Source of the DNA: BRH-c54 sp965284565
GTDB taxonomy: Bacteria > Bacteroidota > Bacteroidia > Flavobacteriales_E > Vicingaceae
DNA: 64,000 bases
Assembly (NCBI GenBank): GCA_965284565.1
Contig: OZ260100.1
Span: 2,914,001 to 2,978,000 of the forward strand
Direction: 5' to 3'
Shown: piece by piece, positions 41,440 to 51,117 of the stretch
Numbering within the stretch: position 1 is the first letter of the stretch
How the letters are laid out: each line of letters starts with the position of its first letter
The notes under the pieces: model-generated
What the model saw: only the letters and a program-made list of their open reading frames with translations
What the model was told of the DNA's origin: nothing
Databases searched by the model: none
Program-made: the position numbers and the translations under genes

Positions 41440-42825
41440 ATGTTAAAAGTAGTATCTCCTTATAATTTAGAATTAATAAAAGAAATTCCTGTAATAGGAA
41501 AAGATGAAGTAGAAAAACAATTACAAACTGCTTATGCTTTATTTGAAAACCAATCTAATTGGTTACCAGCTCATCAGCGAATAGCTATTTTAGAAAAGAC
41601 TGCAGAAATAATGAAAGGTCGTATAGAGGAATTGACTAAAATTGCAGCTCAAGAAGGTGGGAAACCTTATATAGATTCTAAAGTTGAAGTTCTTAGAGCC
41701 ATCAATGGAGTAAAATTAGCAGCTGAACATATTGCACAAATTAAAGGAGAAGAAATTCCAATGGGATTAACCCAAGCATCAGTAAATAGAATGGCTTTTG
41801 TAAGCAGAGAGCCTATAGGTGTTGTTGCTTCTGTTAGTGCTTTTAACCACCCTTTAAACTTAACCATTCACCAAACAGTAACTGCTTTTGCAGCTGGTTG
41901 CCCCGTTATTATTAAACCTGCTTCCACTACTCCACTTTCTTGTTTAAATTTTATTGAAATTTTAAAAGAAGCAGGAATGCCAGCAGGTTGGTGTCAGGCT
42001 GCAGTTTGCGATAGAGAAGCTGCAACTTACTTAGTTACCGACAAAAGAGTAAATTATTTCTCATTCATTGGCTCATCAACTGTAGGTTGGAACTTAAAAT
42101 CTAAACTAGCTCCAGGAACAAGATGTGCCCTAGAACATGGTGGCGTTGCTCCAGTTATTGTTGAAAAAGATGCTGATATTGAAGAATTAATACCTGCATT
42201 AGCAAAAGGTGGTTTCTATCATGCCGGACAAGTATGTGTTTCTGTTCAAAAAGTATTTGTACATGAATCTATTTGCGAAAATGTAGCCCAATTATTAGCA
42301 ACTGAAGCTAAAAAATTAATCGTTGGAGATCCTTTAGATGAAAAAACAGAAGTTGGTCCGTTAATTACACCGCAAGAAAATGATAGAGTTGAAGCTTGGG
42401 TTAATGAAGCTATTGAAAAAGGTGCTAAAGTGCTTTGTGGAGGAAAAAAGATTTCTAATACGTGTTTTGAACCAACCGTATTATTAAACCCTCCTGCTGA
42501 TACAAAAGTTTCTACTGATGAAATTTTTGGACCTGTAGTATGTGTTTACAGTTATACCAACAGATTAGACGCTATAAAAATTGCCAACAGTTTAGATGTT
42601 CATTTTCAGGCAGCAGTATTTACCAAAAACATAGATGTAGCTTTAGATTCAGTTAAAAAACTAAATGCTACAGCTGTAATGGTGAATGATCATACCGCTT
42701 TTAGGGTAGATTGGATGCCTTTTGGTGGTAGAGATGCTTCTGGAATAGGCATGGGTGGCATTCCTTACTCTATACATGAAATGACTAGAGAAAAATTAAT
42801 GGTATTGAAAAGCAAATTGCTTTAA
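41440..42825 (+). CDS. NAD(P)-dependent aldehyde dehydrogenase
   Basis: 461 residues of the ALDH superfamily. The catalytic cysteine is in FYHAGQVCVSVQKVF and the general-base glutamate in CALEHGGVAPVIVEK. The nucleotide site has FIGSSTVGWNLK and the C-terminal FGPVVCVYSY. The family oxidises aldehydes to acids. It is probably cotranscribed with the preceding TPP enzyme, which could supply or use an aldehyde. Confidence 0.9.
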   Translation: MLKVVSPYNLELIKEIPVIGKDEVEKQLQTAYALFENQSNWLPAHQRIAILEKTAEIMKGRIEELTKIAAQEGGKPYIDSKVEVLRAINGVKLAAEHIAQIKGEEIPMGLTQASVNRMAFVSREPIGVVASVSAFNHPLNLTIHQTVTAFAAGCPVIIKPASTTPLSCLNFIEILKEAGMPAGWCQAAVCDREAATYLVTDKRVNYFSFIGSSTVGWNLKSKLAPGTRCALEHGGVAPVIVEKDADIEELIPALAKGGFYHAGQVCVSVQKVFVHESICENVAQLLATEAKKLIVGDPLDEKTEVGPLITPQENDRVEAWVNEAIEKGAKVLCGGKKISNTCFEPTVLLNPPADTKVSTDEIFGPVVCVYSYTNRLDAIKIANSLDVHFQAAVFTKNIDVALDSVKKLNATAVMVNDHTAFRVDWMPFGGRDASGIGMGGIPYSIHEMTREKLMVLKSKLL

Positions 42826-42851
42826 TTAAGGTGGTTTCGTAAAATGTTTAT

Positions 42852-42859
42852 TATTTTTG
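42852..42859 (+). promoter_or_regulatory. Bacteroidota -7 box
   Basis: TATTTTTG, an exact TAnnTTTG, 25 bases before the start of the outer-membrane protein gene. The -33 partner is not clear. Confidence 0.45.
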
Positions 42860-42884
42860 AATTTAGAAATTAAACTCCATACTT

Positions 42885-43463
42885 ATGAACATTTTGTCCG
42901 CTTTAAAGACTTTGTTTTTAATTGTTTTATTAATCTCTTTTTCCTTTGCTTCAGCACAAGATGAAGATACTTATGTTTATGGTGATACGCCAACAAACAA
43001 CGACAACAAAAACCAAAATAGAGGTTTTAGCTGGGATAAGGTAACGCTTGGAGGAAATATTGGAGCTACTTTTGGCGATATAACTTATTTTGAAATTGCA
43101 CCTGTAGCTGGATATTATTTTACTCCCAATATTATTGGTGGTGTTGGTGTCAACTACATTTATTATAATGATAAATTTATAAACTTTAGTACAAGCATTT
43201 ATGGAGGAAGGGTTTTTGGACAGTATTTATTAGATTTCGCCCCTCTTATTGCTCATGTGGAAGCAGAAGTTATTAATGTAGAAAAATTTAATCGTGAAAG
43301 ATTTAACATTTATAACTTTTATGTTGGTGGTGGTTTGCGTCAAAACTTAGGTGGTAATTCCTATCTTTTTTTAATGGTATTATGGAATTTAAACGAGACT
43401 CAAGAATCTTTTTATATTCAGCAAAACCCAATTTTCAGGTTTGGTATTGCTATAGGTTTGTAA
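42885..43463 (+). CDS. Predicted outer-membrane beta-barrel protein
   Basis: 192 residues. The signal peptide ends SFASAQDED. An Asn-rich linker follows, then alternating hydrophobic and polar strands with Gly/Tyr turns (GGNIGATFGD, APVAGYYFT, GGVGVNYIYY). The final strand ends FRFGIAIGL, as in small outer-membrane barrels. No specific family recognised. It stands alone between the ALDH and Kdo transferase genes. Confidence 0.65.
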   Translation: MNILSALKTLFLIVLLISFSFASAQDEDTYVYGDTPTNNDNKNQNRGFSWDKVTLGGNIGATFGDITYFEIAPVAGYYFTPNIIGGVGVNYIYYNDKFINFSTSIYGGRVFGQYLLDFAPLIAHVEAEVINVEKFNRERFNIYNFYVGGGLRQNLGGNSYLFLMVLWNLNETQESFYIQQNPIFRFGIAIGL

Positions 43464-43604
43464 ATTAAAAAGCTAAGCTCAATTACTAATTTAATTTCGA
43501 GCTTTCATAAAAAGTATATTTTCAAAGCACAAATTAATGAAACATTGCCATTAAAACCTCAGTAAATAAAATAAGCAGCTTTGTTTTTAGATAATGAAAC
43601 ATCC

Positions 43605-44837
43605 ATGAAATTAATTTATCAAATAGCCTTATTTTCTTATACAGTTCTTATTAGAATTGCTTCTATTTTTAACCACAAAGCAAAACTTTGGCTTAGAGGA
43701 AGAAAAAATAGTTTCTCCTATTTAAAAACACACATTCAAAAAGAAGATGAAATTATATGGTTTCATTGTGCCAGTTTAGGAGAGTTTGAACAAGGCAAAC
43801 CACTTATGGAATTAATTAAAAAAAATCAACCTAAATACAAATTGCTAATAACTTTTTTCTCTCCATCAGGTTATGAATACCGCAAAAATAACCCTTTAAT
43901 AGATTATGTTTGTTATTTACCTACTGATAGCAATAAAAACGCAAGAAAATTTATCGAATTAGTAAATCCAAAACAAGCTTATTTTGTCAAATATGAATTT
44001 TGGTATTTTTATTTAGCAGAATTACATCAACATGCTATTCCAACCTATTTAATATCAGGTGTCTTTAGAGCTAGTCAGCCTTTTTTTAAATGGTATGGAA
44101 GTTTTAATAGAAAAATGCTTTCTTTTTTTACTCACTTTTTTTTACAAAATAAAGTTTCGGTAGATTTATTGACTAGTATTGGCTTTAATAACATTATCCA
44201 AAGTGGAGATACACGCATAGATAGAGTTTTTGAAAATGCTCAATCTCCTACTCCATTACCAATTATAGAAAAATTCACCAATAAAAAACCGACTATTATT
44301 TTAGGTAGTTCGTGGGAAAAAGAAGAAGAGATTATTAGTACTTTTATTCAAACTATCGATAAGGAGTTTAACTATATTATTGCACCTCATGATGTGAGTG
44401 AATCACACATTGACAACTTAATAACAACACTCAATACTAAACATTTGCTCTACTCAGAAGCTAATCAAAGAAATGCTACTCAGCACAATGTTTTAATTAT
44501 TAACAATATTGGTATTTTAGCTAATTGTTATCAGTATACTGATATAGCATTAATTGGTGGTGGTTTTTCAGGTTCATTACATAATATTTTAGAACCAGCT
44601 AGTTTTGGTAATGCTATTATATTTGGTGAAAAACACCAAAAATTTCATGAAGCTCAAGAATTAATTGATGCTTATGCTGCTTTTTCCATAGGTAGTTTAG
44701 ATGATTTTATTGCTGTTGTAAATCATCTAATGATGAAAGAAAACCTACAAGACACAAAAAGTGTTGCTTCAATATATATTAAAAATGGAATCGGAGCAAC
44801 TAATAAAATTTGGGAAGTAGTAAGAAATAATTTTTAA
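43605..44837 (+). CDS. waaA: 3-deoxy-D-manno-octulosonic acid transferase
   Basis: 410 residues from MKLIYQIALF; a TTG 24 bases upstream is rejected because the family begins with this hydrophobic anchor. GT-B enzyme that transfers Kdo from CMP-Kdo to lipid A precursor at the inner membrane. Conserved blocks: WFHCASLGEFEQGKPL, with the catalytic glutamate, PKQAYFVKYEFWYFYL and LIGGGFSGSLHNILEP. The protein fits the Bacteroidota single-gene form. It shows that the organism makes LPS. Confidence 0.92.
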   Translation: MKLIYQIALFSYTVLIRIASIFNHKAKLWLRGRKNSFSYLKTHIQKEDEIIWFHCASLGEFEQGKPLMELIKKNQPKYKLLITFFSPSGYEYRKNNPLIDYVCYLPTDSNKNARKFIELVNPKQAYFVKYEFWYFYLAELHQHAIPTYLISGVFRASQPFFKWYGSFNRKMLSFFTHFFLQNKVSVDLLTSIGFNNIIQSGDTRIDRVFENAQSPTPLPIIEKFTNKKPTIILGSSWEKEEEIISTFIQTIDKEFNYIIAPHDVSESHIDNLITTLNTKHLLYSEANQRNATQHNVLIINNIGILANCYQYTDIALIGGGFSGSLHNILEPASFGNAIIFGEKHQKFHEAQELIDAYAAFSIGSLDDFIAVVNHLMMKENLQDTKSVASIYIKNGIGATNKIWEVVRNNF

Positions 44838-44844
44838 AATTGCC

Positions 44845-46377
44845 TTATTCCACCTCTACATTTGTATAATAGTGGTTAATTTTAGTACTAAGTTTTCTGA
44901 AATAATCTTCTTCTAACCACTTTAAGTAGTTTTCAGTGCTTTTGCAAATATTATAAGAATATAATCTAATCCTATAAGCAATATCATCTTTTAAAAATTT
45001 AGATAAATAACGAGCATCCATAATATCTTCACTATTATCTATACACATTCTTAAGTGCTGCTCTATTGATTTATCTAAGACCACTTTTGGTTTCTGACCT
45101 TTTTTTAAGGTTTCCTGATAAGCTGCATCAACATCAAAATCAATATTTTCAGAGTTTTTAAACATTGCTCTTACATCTTCAGGCATTTTATATTTAAATT
45201 TCTTTTCAATTTCTTCATCGGAAAAAATGTTGCTTAAAAAGAAATCCGGATTTCTAAATATTTCATGCCAATCAATTGCACTATCCCACGGTCCAAAACG
45301 AGCTGCATTATTTCCTAAATCTATAACTGTAAAATCTTTTTTATGTGGTAAAATCCTAGAGCCTCTACCTATCATTTGGTGATAAAGCGTAAGCGAACGA
45401 GTTGCTCTATTTAGAATAATCGTCTCCACGGTTGGTTCATCAAAGCCTGTTGTTAAAATTCCTACAGAAGTTAAGATGGCGTCTGGGGTTTCTTTAAACC
45501 ATTGTAAAATATCTCTTCGCTCCTCTCCTGTATTAGTATTATCTAAATGCCTGATGTTTAATCCTGCTTTTTTAAATGTGTCAAAAACATTTAAAGAAGT
45601 GTTTATACCGTTATTAAATATTAATGTTTTTTTACCAGAAGACCTTTCATAATAAGCTCTTAACAACTTCTCCAACATTGGAAAATCTCCATAAAGTAAT
45701 TCTGAAGATTTGACTGTATAATCGCCATTTGCTCCAATTTTTAATACTCCTAAACCAACATCATAGCAATAAGTGGTTGCCTTAGCTAAAAAACCTTTTT
45801 CAATTAATGAGGGAATAGAATCACCAACAATCAGTTCCTTGTAGTTTTGAAACATTGGCAAATTAATATTAGAACTTAATGGTGTAGCAGTAACACCCAA
45901 CACGGTACAATCTGTAAAATGTTTAAACATCTTACGAAAAGAGTTGTAATGGGCTTCATCAACTATAACCAACCCAATATTATCAATTTCTATAGCTTCA
46001 TCTCTAAACCTGTTGTTTAAGGTTTCTACCATTGCTACAAAGCAATCAAAATCATGTTCATCTGGAAGTGATTTAACATTACTATCAATAATCTTACATC
46101 TCACATTAAATTCTTCTAACATTTTAGAAGTTTGATTGCAAAGCTCAATACGATGAGTAAGTACTACCACTTTTTTTCCTGTAGATTCTATAAATCTTTT
46201 AGCAATTTCTGTGAAGATTACAGTTTTACCACCTCCTGTTGGGAGTTGGTAAAGTAAGTTATGATTAGAAGGATTTTTAGCTAAACTTGCAAATATTTTT
46301 TCTATCGCATCATGTTGATAGTCATATAATTTCTTACCTGTAGTTCGTTCTAGTTGATCCGTTTCAATAAAAGCCAT
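44845..46377 (-). CDS. DEAD/DEAH-box helicase, SSL2-like superfamily 2
   Basis: 510 residues. The N-terminal RecA domain has LPTGGGKTVIFTEIA (motif I), VLTHRIEL (Ia), VDEAH (II) and VTATPLS (III). The second has GFDEPTVETIILNR and QMIGRGSRILPHKKD (motifs V-VI). The C-terminal 130 residues are specific and uncharacterised. The pattern fits the XPB/SSL2-like DNA helicases of Bacteroidota that stand alone without a nuclease gene. Probably cytosolic, in DNA repair or transcription-coupled processes. Confidence 0.85.
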   Translation of the reverse strand: MAFIETDQLERTTGKKLYDYQHDAIEKIFASLAKNPSNHNLLYQLPTGGGKTVIFTEIAKRFIESTGKKVVVLTHRIELCNQTSKMLEEFNVRCKIIDSNVKSLPDEHDFDCFVAMVETLNNRFRDEAIEIDNIGLVIVDEAHYNSFRKMFKHFTDCTVLGVTATPLSSNINLPMFQNYKELIVGDSIPSLIEKGFLAKATTYCYDVGLGVLKIGANGDYTVKSSELLYGDFPMLEKLLRAYYERSSGKKTLIFNNGINTSLNVFDTFKKAGLNIRHLDNTNTGEERRDILQWFKETPDAILTSVGILTTGFDEPTVETIILNRATRSLTLYHQMIGRGSRILPHKKDFTVIDLGNNAARFGPWDSAIDWHEIFRNPDFFLSNIFSDEEIEKKFKYKMPEDVRAMFKNSENIDFDVDAAYQETLKKGQKPKVVLDKSIEQHLRMCIDNSEDIMDARYLSKFLKDDIAYRIRLYSYNICKSTENYLKWLEEDYFRKLSTKINHYYTNVEVE

Positions 46378-46464
46378 AAATATTTAATGCCATTAACAGT
46401 GGGTTACAAAGTTACGAAAATGATTTGATTCTATTTTAACTTACTTTTTACATGGTTGCAAATA

Positions 46465-47373
46465 CTACAAGCCGTCAAGTAAAGCAGTTAAATTTGGGTC
46501 TGTAATAGAAGAAAGACTAACTTCTAAGGTAGTGTTAGCACTTATTGTCATTGAGTTATAATAATGAAAAAGGTTTCCACCACCATCAACAGCAATCATT
46601 ACTATTTTAACACTTGTACCAGTTGGAATTAGTCCTGAAGTCATATTATAAACCTGCATTACAGATTTTGTTGTAGGAAAGTAAATAAAAATACCAACAT
46701 TCTCTAAATAATCGGTATTCGATGTAAACGAAATAGTATTTCCTGAACCATTATTAGCTAATTTACCACAGTTTAACCATCCCAAACGAGCAATTAATGC
46801 TTCATAACCGTAAGGAATAATATTAAATGTAGGACTAACAGAAGTTGTAACACCTAAGCTAGCAGGATTATCTGTCCAATCGAAAAAACTTCCTGTATCA
46901 AAACCATAAAAAGCATTCATATTATTTTTTGGAGCTCCATTAGGCATTTGTACTCCATAAGCACAATTAGGACGAAGTACTAAATCCTGATTATTTTTGG
47001 TTGCTCTAACTCTTATTTCTCCATCTGTTTCTAAAATATTTCCAGCAGCAACTGTTGGCATTTGCCAGTACATCATATCTTTTGGTGTGTATAGTTCAAC
47101 CAATTTAACAGAAAATGGGTAATGAACAGAATCTCCATTTGGGAACATTAAACAATCTTTTCCTGCCAGTAATTTAGTTCCCTGATTACCAATTATAGTA
47201 TCGTTTGAAGGTCCATTGATGACAAATTCTTGTTCTTGCTGTTTCTTTACATCTAAGTAGCTATTAACAGGCTCATATTCATTTTTAGATTTTTCAATTC
47301 TATCTTTTTTACAAGCGTTAAGAGAAATGATAAAAATTCCTACTATCGATAATAATCCAATTCTAGTTTTCAT
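46465..47373 (-). CDS. Lipoprotein of unknown function
   Basis: 302 residues from MKTRIGLLSIVGIFIISLNAC, lipidated at Cys21; an upstream in-frame extension overlaps the neighbouring gene and is rejected. A short ZU5-like beta segment is suggested by GTKLLAGKDCLMFPNGDSV, followed by further beta-rich sequence. No catalytic motif is visible. The neighbouring gene upstream encodes an outer-membrane barrel and the two are 14 bases apart, so a shared envelope function is likely. Confidence 0.68.
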   Translation of the reverse strand: MKTRIGLLSIVGIFIISLNACKKDRIEKSKNEYEPVNSYLDVKKQQEQEFVINGPSNDTIIGNQGTKLLAGKDCLMFPNGDSVHYPFSVKLVELYTPKDMMYWQMPTVAAGNILETDGEIRVRATKNNQDLVLRPNCAYGVQMPNGAPKNNMNAFYGFDTGSFFDWTDNPASLGVTTSVSPTFNIIPYGYEALIARLGWLNCGKLANNGSGNTISFTSNTDYLENVGIFIYFPTTKSVMQVYNMTSGLIPTGTSVKIVMIAVDGGGNLFHYYNSMTISANTTLEVSLSSITDPNLTALLDGL

Positions 47374-47386
47374 GTGTCTATTTAAT

Positions 47387-47923
47387 TTAATTATATGCAG
47401 GACAAAGTGTTGTCCCTCCTTTTTTTCTTCCTCCGTATTTTCCTGAGCCGCTTTTACAACCAAAAACATAAAGCAAACCCAAACGTAAATGTGTTTCCTG
47501 AAATTTAAAGTTATACCTGTATTCTAAGAACGGACGAAGACACTTGTTGGTTGTAATTCCAGCTCCAACTTCTGCATTCCAATTAGAAGCCTGAGCTCCA
47601 TCTAATGAAGACTCTTCGTGATTTGCCCATAAATTATAAGCTCCATGAGCCAATAAATAGAAGTTAAATGTATTTCCTCTTATAATTTTTTGTTCTAAAC
47701 CTAATCCAAAATAATATTCATTAATTTTATTAAATCCTGGGTAATAAGCTACCTGAGGAACTATACTTAAGCTACTGTTTGGATAGAAACTTACTCTAGC
47801 TCCAAAACCAAAACTTTCAGTTTGAAAATTATACATAGCGTCAGCACCAACCCCAATATTTTGAGCTTTTATAGTAGCCGAAAAGAAGGCTATTAAAAAT
47901 ATGAAAATTAGTTGTTTAATCAT
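47387..47923 (-). CDS. Predicted outer-membrane beta-barrel protein
   Basis: 178 residues. Signal peptide MIKQLIFIFLIAFFSATIKAQ. Alternating strands (FGFGARVSFYP, VPQVAYYPGF, FGLGLEQKI, AEVGAGITTN, RLGLLYVFG) suggest a small eight-stranded barrel. A basic Gly-rich tail with two cysteines (CKSG..GGRKKGG..C) is unusual. It is first gene of a two-gene unit with the lipoprotein. Confidence 0.68.
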   Translation of the reverse strand: MIKQLIFIFLIAFFSATIKAQNIGVGADAMYNFQTESFGFGARVSFYPNSSLSIVPQVAYYPGFNKINEYYFGLGLEQKIIRGNTFNFYLLAHGAYNLWANHEESSLDGAQASNWNAEVGAGITTNKCLRPFLEYRYNFKFQETHLRLGLLYVFGCKSGSGKYGGRKKGGTTLCPAYN

Positions 47924-48027
47924 CGAGCCAAATTATAACATTTTTTTAAGTTTTAAAATTTTTTTTATCAACAGCCTTTAATCAACTACTATTCCATAAA
48001 TGATTACTTACTATAAAGTTGTTTATT

Positions 48028-48035
48028 TATTTTTG
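48028..48035 (+). promoter_or_regulatory. Bacteroidota -7 box of the methyltransferase gene
   Basis: TATTTTTG, exact TAnnTTTG, 8 bases before the ATG, which implies a very short or absent 5' UTR. Confidence 0.4.
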
Positions 48036-48043
48036 TATTTATT

Positions 48044-49204
48044 ATGAACAAGGAAATAATAGCTTTCATTAATGAAAACAAACACAAAAATGTGAATGAT
48101 ATTGCTTTGCTGCTAAGTAAAAAAGAAAACCTTGATGCTAATTACATCATTAACCAAATAAACGGCTTACAAAAAGCCAAAAACAAACTCCCAACTTTTT
48201 ATAATACGCCTGATATTATTTTTCCATCCGTAAAATCTATGGAGCAATGTTCATCAGAAAAAACTGCTTTACTTAAAAATAAAATGATTAGTGGAAATAA
48301 TTTAATAGACTTAACTGGTGGTTTTGGAATTGACAGTTACTTTTTCGCTAAACACTTTAATTCAGTACTTTATATTGAAGAAAACAAATTGTTACTTAAA
48401 ATTGCTCAACACAATTTTAAATTGCTTGGTGTAGATATTGATCTTCACAACACTACCAGCAAATCTTTTCTTTTATCCAATAAAATACATTTTGATGTTG
48501 CTTACATAGACCCCGACAGACGTGATGAAAATAAACGTGTTTTTAATTTAGCCGATTGCTCTCCTAACGTAATTGACCTAATGCCTTTAATCTTGAAAAA
48601 TGCTGACAAATTACTGATTAAAACTTCTCCATTTTTAGACATTAAACAAACATTAGGTGAATTAAAAACCGTAAGTAAGTGTTTTGTTATTGCTGTTAAA
48701 AACGATTGTAAAGAAGTTCTTTATTTGCTTGAAAAAAATAAAACCAAACCTACCGAAATTATTACCTACAACTTAGACCAAACTGAGGAAGTTTTTCAGT
48801 TTACTTTCGAAGAAGAACAAGTAGTATCCTCAACTTTTGCAAATCCTAAAAAATATTTGTACGAGCCTAATGCCGCTATTATGAAAGCTGGAGCTTTTAA
48901 AACTATTAGCAAACACTTTAATATAGATAAACTTGCTCAACACACTCACTTATATACTAGCAACGAACTAATAAAAGATTTCCCTGGCAGAGTCTTTAAT
49001 ATAAAACACATTACTGATTACAATAAAAAATCCTTACAACAGTTTGGTATAAAAAAAGCCAATATTAGTACTCGGAACTTTATCGATAGCGTTGCTACTA
49101 TTAAGAAAAAACTAAACCTAAAAGATGGTGGAGATATTTATTTATTTGCTACTAGCAGTATAGAAAACAAAGCCACTTTATTAGTGACAGAAAAAATCAT
49201 CTAA
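48044..49204 (+). CDS. Class I SAM-dependent methyltransferase with THUMP-like domain
   Basis: 386 residues. An N-terminal helical region (1-75) precedes the SAM-binding core: LIDLTGGFGIDSYFFAKHF (motif I), then VLYIEEN (acidic end of strand 2), and the catalytic-loop region VAYIDPDRRDENKRVF. The C-terminal part (about 270-386) is the THUMP-like domain. The family is annotated as RNA or DNA methyltransferase; the DPDRR motif replaces NPPY/DPPY. Cytosolic; target unknown. Confidence 0.82.
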   Translation: MNKEIIAFINENKHKNVNDIALLLSKKENLDANYIINQINGLQKAKNKLPTFYNTPDIIFPSVKSMEQCSSEKTALLKNKMISGNNLIDLTGGFGIDSYFFAKHFNSVLYIEENKLLLKIAQHNFKLLGVDIDLHNTTSKSFLLSNKIHFDVAYIDPDRRDENKRVFNLADCSPNVIDLMPLILKNADKLLIKTSPFLDIKQTLGELKTVSKCFVIAVKNDCKEVLYLLEKNKTKPTEIITYNLDQTEEVFQFTFEEEQVVSSTFANPKKYLYEPNAAIMKAGAFKTISKHFNIDKLAQHTHLYTSNELIKDFPGRVFNIKHITDYNKKSLQQFGIKKANISTRNFIDSVATIKKKLNLKDGGDIYLFATSSIENKATLLVTEKII

Positions 49205-49267
49205 TTAACTTGTTGGGAATAAGCCTAAAGTTAACTAACTTTGTAAATTGAAAAACTACTTAAAAGT

Positions 49268-49687
49268 ATGATAACTAGAATTTTATTCCTATTGCTTATA
49301 CTTATTACTTTTTTTGGCTGCAAGAAAGATAATAATGCCAACATCCCATATGTTCCTGTAAATATTTACATGCAAACTACCGACCCTCAATTTATTGAGC
49401 TTAATGCAGTAAATAGTTGGATTTATTTAACAGGAGGCTCTAGAGGGATTATTGTGTATAAAGTTTCAAACGACCAATTTAGAGCATTCGATAGACACTG
49501 TACTTTTCAGCCAGAAAGCAGTTGTGCTCTGGTTAGTGTGGAGACTAATAACATTTCCGCCTTAGATGATTGTTGTGGCTCTCAGTTCTTAATAACAGAC
49601 GGCACTGTTTTAAGAAGTCCTGCTGTCTTACCTCTAAAAGAATACAACACTTCTTTTGATGGAGCCACTTTACGAATTTATAATTAA
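49268..49687 (+). CDS. Rieske-like lipoprotein with altered ligand residues
   Basis: 139 residues. Lipoprotein signal ends LITFFGC (Cys18). The rest aligns in order with a Rieske [2Fe-2S] domain: RHCTFQPESSC where CxH is expected, DDCCGSQFLITDGTVLRSPA where CxxHG is expected, and ending in LPLKEYNTSF. Both histidine ligand positions are substituted (CTF and CCG), while the cysteines and the Gly-Ser-x-Phe loop remain. It therefore cannot bind a standard Rieske cluster. It may carry a disulfide-stabilised or cysteine-ligated site. It lies behind the THUMP-like methyltransferase gene. Confidence 0.65.
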   Translation: MITRILFLLLILITFFGCKKDNNANIPYVPVNIYMQTTDPQFIELNAVNSWIYLTGGSRGIIVYKVSNDQFRAFDRHCTFQPESSCALVSVETNNISALDDCCGSQFLITDGTVLRSPAVLPLKEYNTSFDGATLRIYN

Positions 49688-49869
49688 AGAATCAATGTAC
49701 TTATTTTAATAAGTAACAATATTTATATAAAATATTTTATCATGATTAATTTAGTTAAATTTAGGTTTTTATGAATAACAATGATAATCTAACACTTTTT
49801 AAACCTTATTTTATAAAAGAGTTAAGAGATTATTACTTAATTTAAGCTTAAGAATTTTTTATTTGAACA

Positions 49870-50718
49870 ATGAATAAGTTTCAAGAAATTTACCAAGATA
49901 TTATTAATTATTTCGTCCAAAATTATATTAATTTAGGATTAACATTTCTATTTTTAATTATTGGTTTTATATTGGTCAATTTTTTAAAATCAAAACTAAA
50001 AACTAGGCTCCTTAAAAAATCAGATAATCCGATTACAATTACTTTTATTTCTCAAATTATAAGCTATGGCTTAAAGTTAATTATCATTTTAATTTCTCTT
50101 TATAGTTTGGGTTTAAATGATATTACATCTGGAATTTTAGCAAGTGCTGGTGTAATAACATTTATTGTAGGTTTTGCTTTTAAAGATATTGGAGAAAATT
50201 TTTTAGCAGGAATTATCCTTGCATTTAAAAGCCCTTTTAGGGTAAATGATTTAATTGAATCTGGTAATATACATGGTTATGTAAAAGACATAAACATTAG
50301 AGAGACCATAATAAAAACCCCTGATGGAAAAGATGTCTTTTTACCTAACTCCATTATTCTTAAAACACCTTTATTTAATTATACCATTGATGGCTATTTA
50401 AGGTATGAATTTATTGTTGGTTTAGATTACGGAGATGATATTTCGCTTGGTATTAAAACAATTTTAGACACTGTAAATAAAATAGATGGAGTGCTAAAAG
50501 GAGATAAAAAAGCAGCTGTAGTAATTAATGAATTAACAACAAACACAATCAACATAAAAGTGCTTTTCTGGATTGACACATTTCAATCAACATCAAGGAC
50601 TTTTCATCACTCTATTCGTTCACATGTAATGAATAATGTTGTTATTGAGCTTACTAAGAAAGGTTTTTATCTACCTGCAAATATTGTAGAAATTAAAAAT
50701 TATAAGCAAGACTTATAA
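49870..50718 (+). CDS. Small-conductance mechanosensitive channel, MscS family
   Basis: 282 residues. Three transmembrane helices (about 15-38, 60-82 and 85-115). The pore helix is rich in Gly/Ala (ILASAGVITFIVGFAFKDIGENFLAGI), quoted by its core SAGVITFIVGFAF. The beta domain follows (SGNIHGYVKDINIRETIIKT, VFLPNSII). This is the short MscS type that relieves turgor on osmotic downshock. It stands alone. Confidence 0.92.
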   Translation: MNKFQEIYQDIINYFVQNYINLGLTFLFLIIGFILVNFLKSKLKTRLLKKSDNPITITFISQIISYGLKLIIILISLYSLGLNDITSGILASAGVITFIVGFAFKDIGENFLAGIILAFKSPFRVNDLIESGNIHGYVKDINIRETIIKTPDGKDVFLPNSIILKTPLFNYTIDGYLRYEFIVGLDYGDDISLGIKTILDTVNKIDGVLKGDKKAAVVINELTTNTINIKVLFWIDTFQSTSRTFHHSIRSHVMNNVVIELTKKGFYLPANIVEIKNYKQDL

Positions 50719-50831
50719 ATAAAATTAAACACTTGATATTATGTGAGAATAATCTTTAAGGAATAGTCTTATTTGAATATTAAGTCATTAATTTTCATTA
50801 ACTTCGTTTAAAACAAAAAAATTCGAAAGAT

Positions 50832-51062
50832 ATGTGGACAGAAAAAAATAATAAACTTTTTAGGAGTTTTGAATTTAAGGATTTTAAAGAAGCTTTTGCT
50901 TTTATGACCAAGGTTGCTCTGGTTGCAGAAAAAATGAACCATCACCCTGATTGGAGTAATTCATATAATAAAGTAGAAATTAGCCTTTGCTCCCACGATG
51001 CAGGTGATATAGTTACAGATAAGGATAGAGAACTGGCAGAAAAGATAACTAATTTACTATAA
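50832..51062 (+). CDS. 4a-hydroxytetrahydrobiopterin dehydratase
   Basis: 76 residues, the full length of a minimal pterin-4a-carbinolamine dehydratase. The active-site signature EKMNHHPDWSNSYNKVEI is intact, followed by the usual C-terminal DRELAEKI helix. It regenerates the pterin cofactor of aromatic amino acid hydroxylases. No hydroxylase gene is adjacent. Confidence 0.9.
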   Translation: MWTEKNNKLFRSFEFKDFKEAFAFMTKVALVAEKMNHHPDWSNSYNKVEISLCSHDAGDIVTDKDRELAEKITNLL

Positions 51063-51117
51063 ATTAGAATTCGTAAGTTTTCATTTTTATCAGCCCTCCT
51101 CTTATGAATAAGAGAAC

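Noticed and set aside
47373..47469. Longer N terminus for the lipoprotein at 46.5-47.4 kb
   Set aside because: It would overlap the upstream barrel gene and put 32 charged residues before a clear lipoprotein signal.
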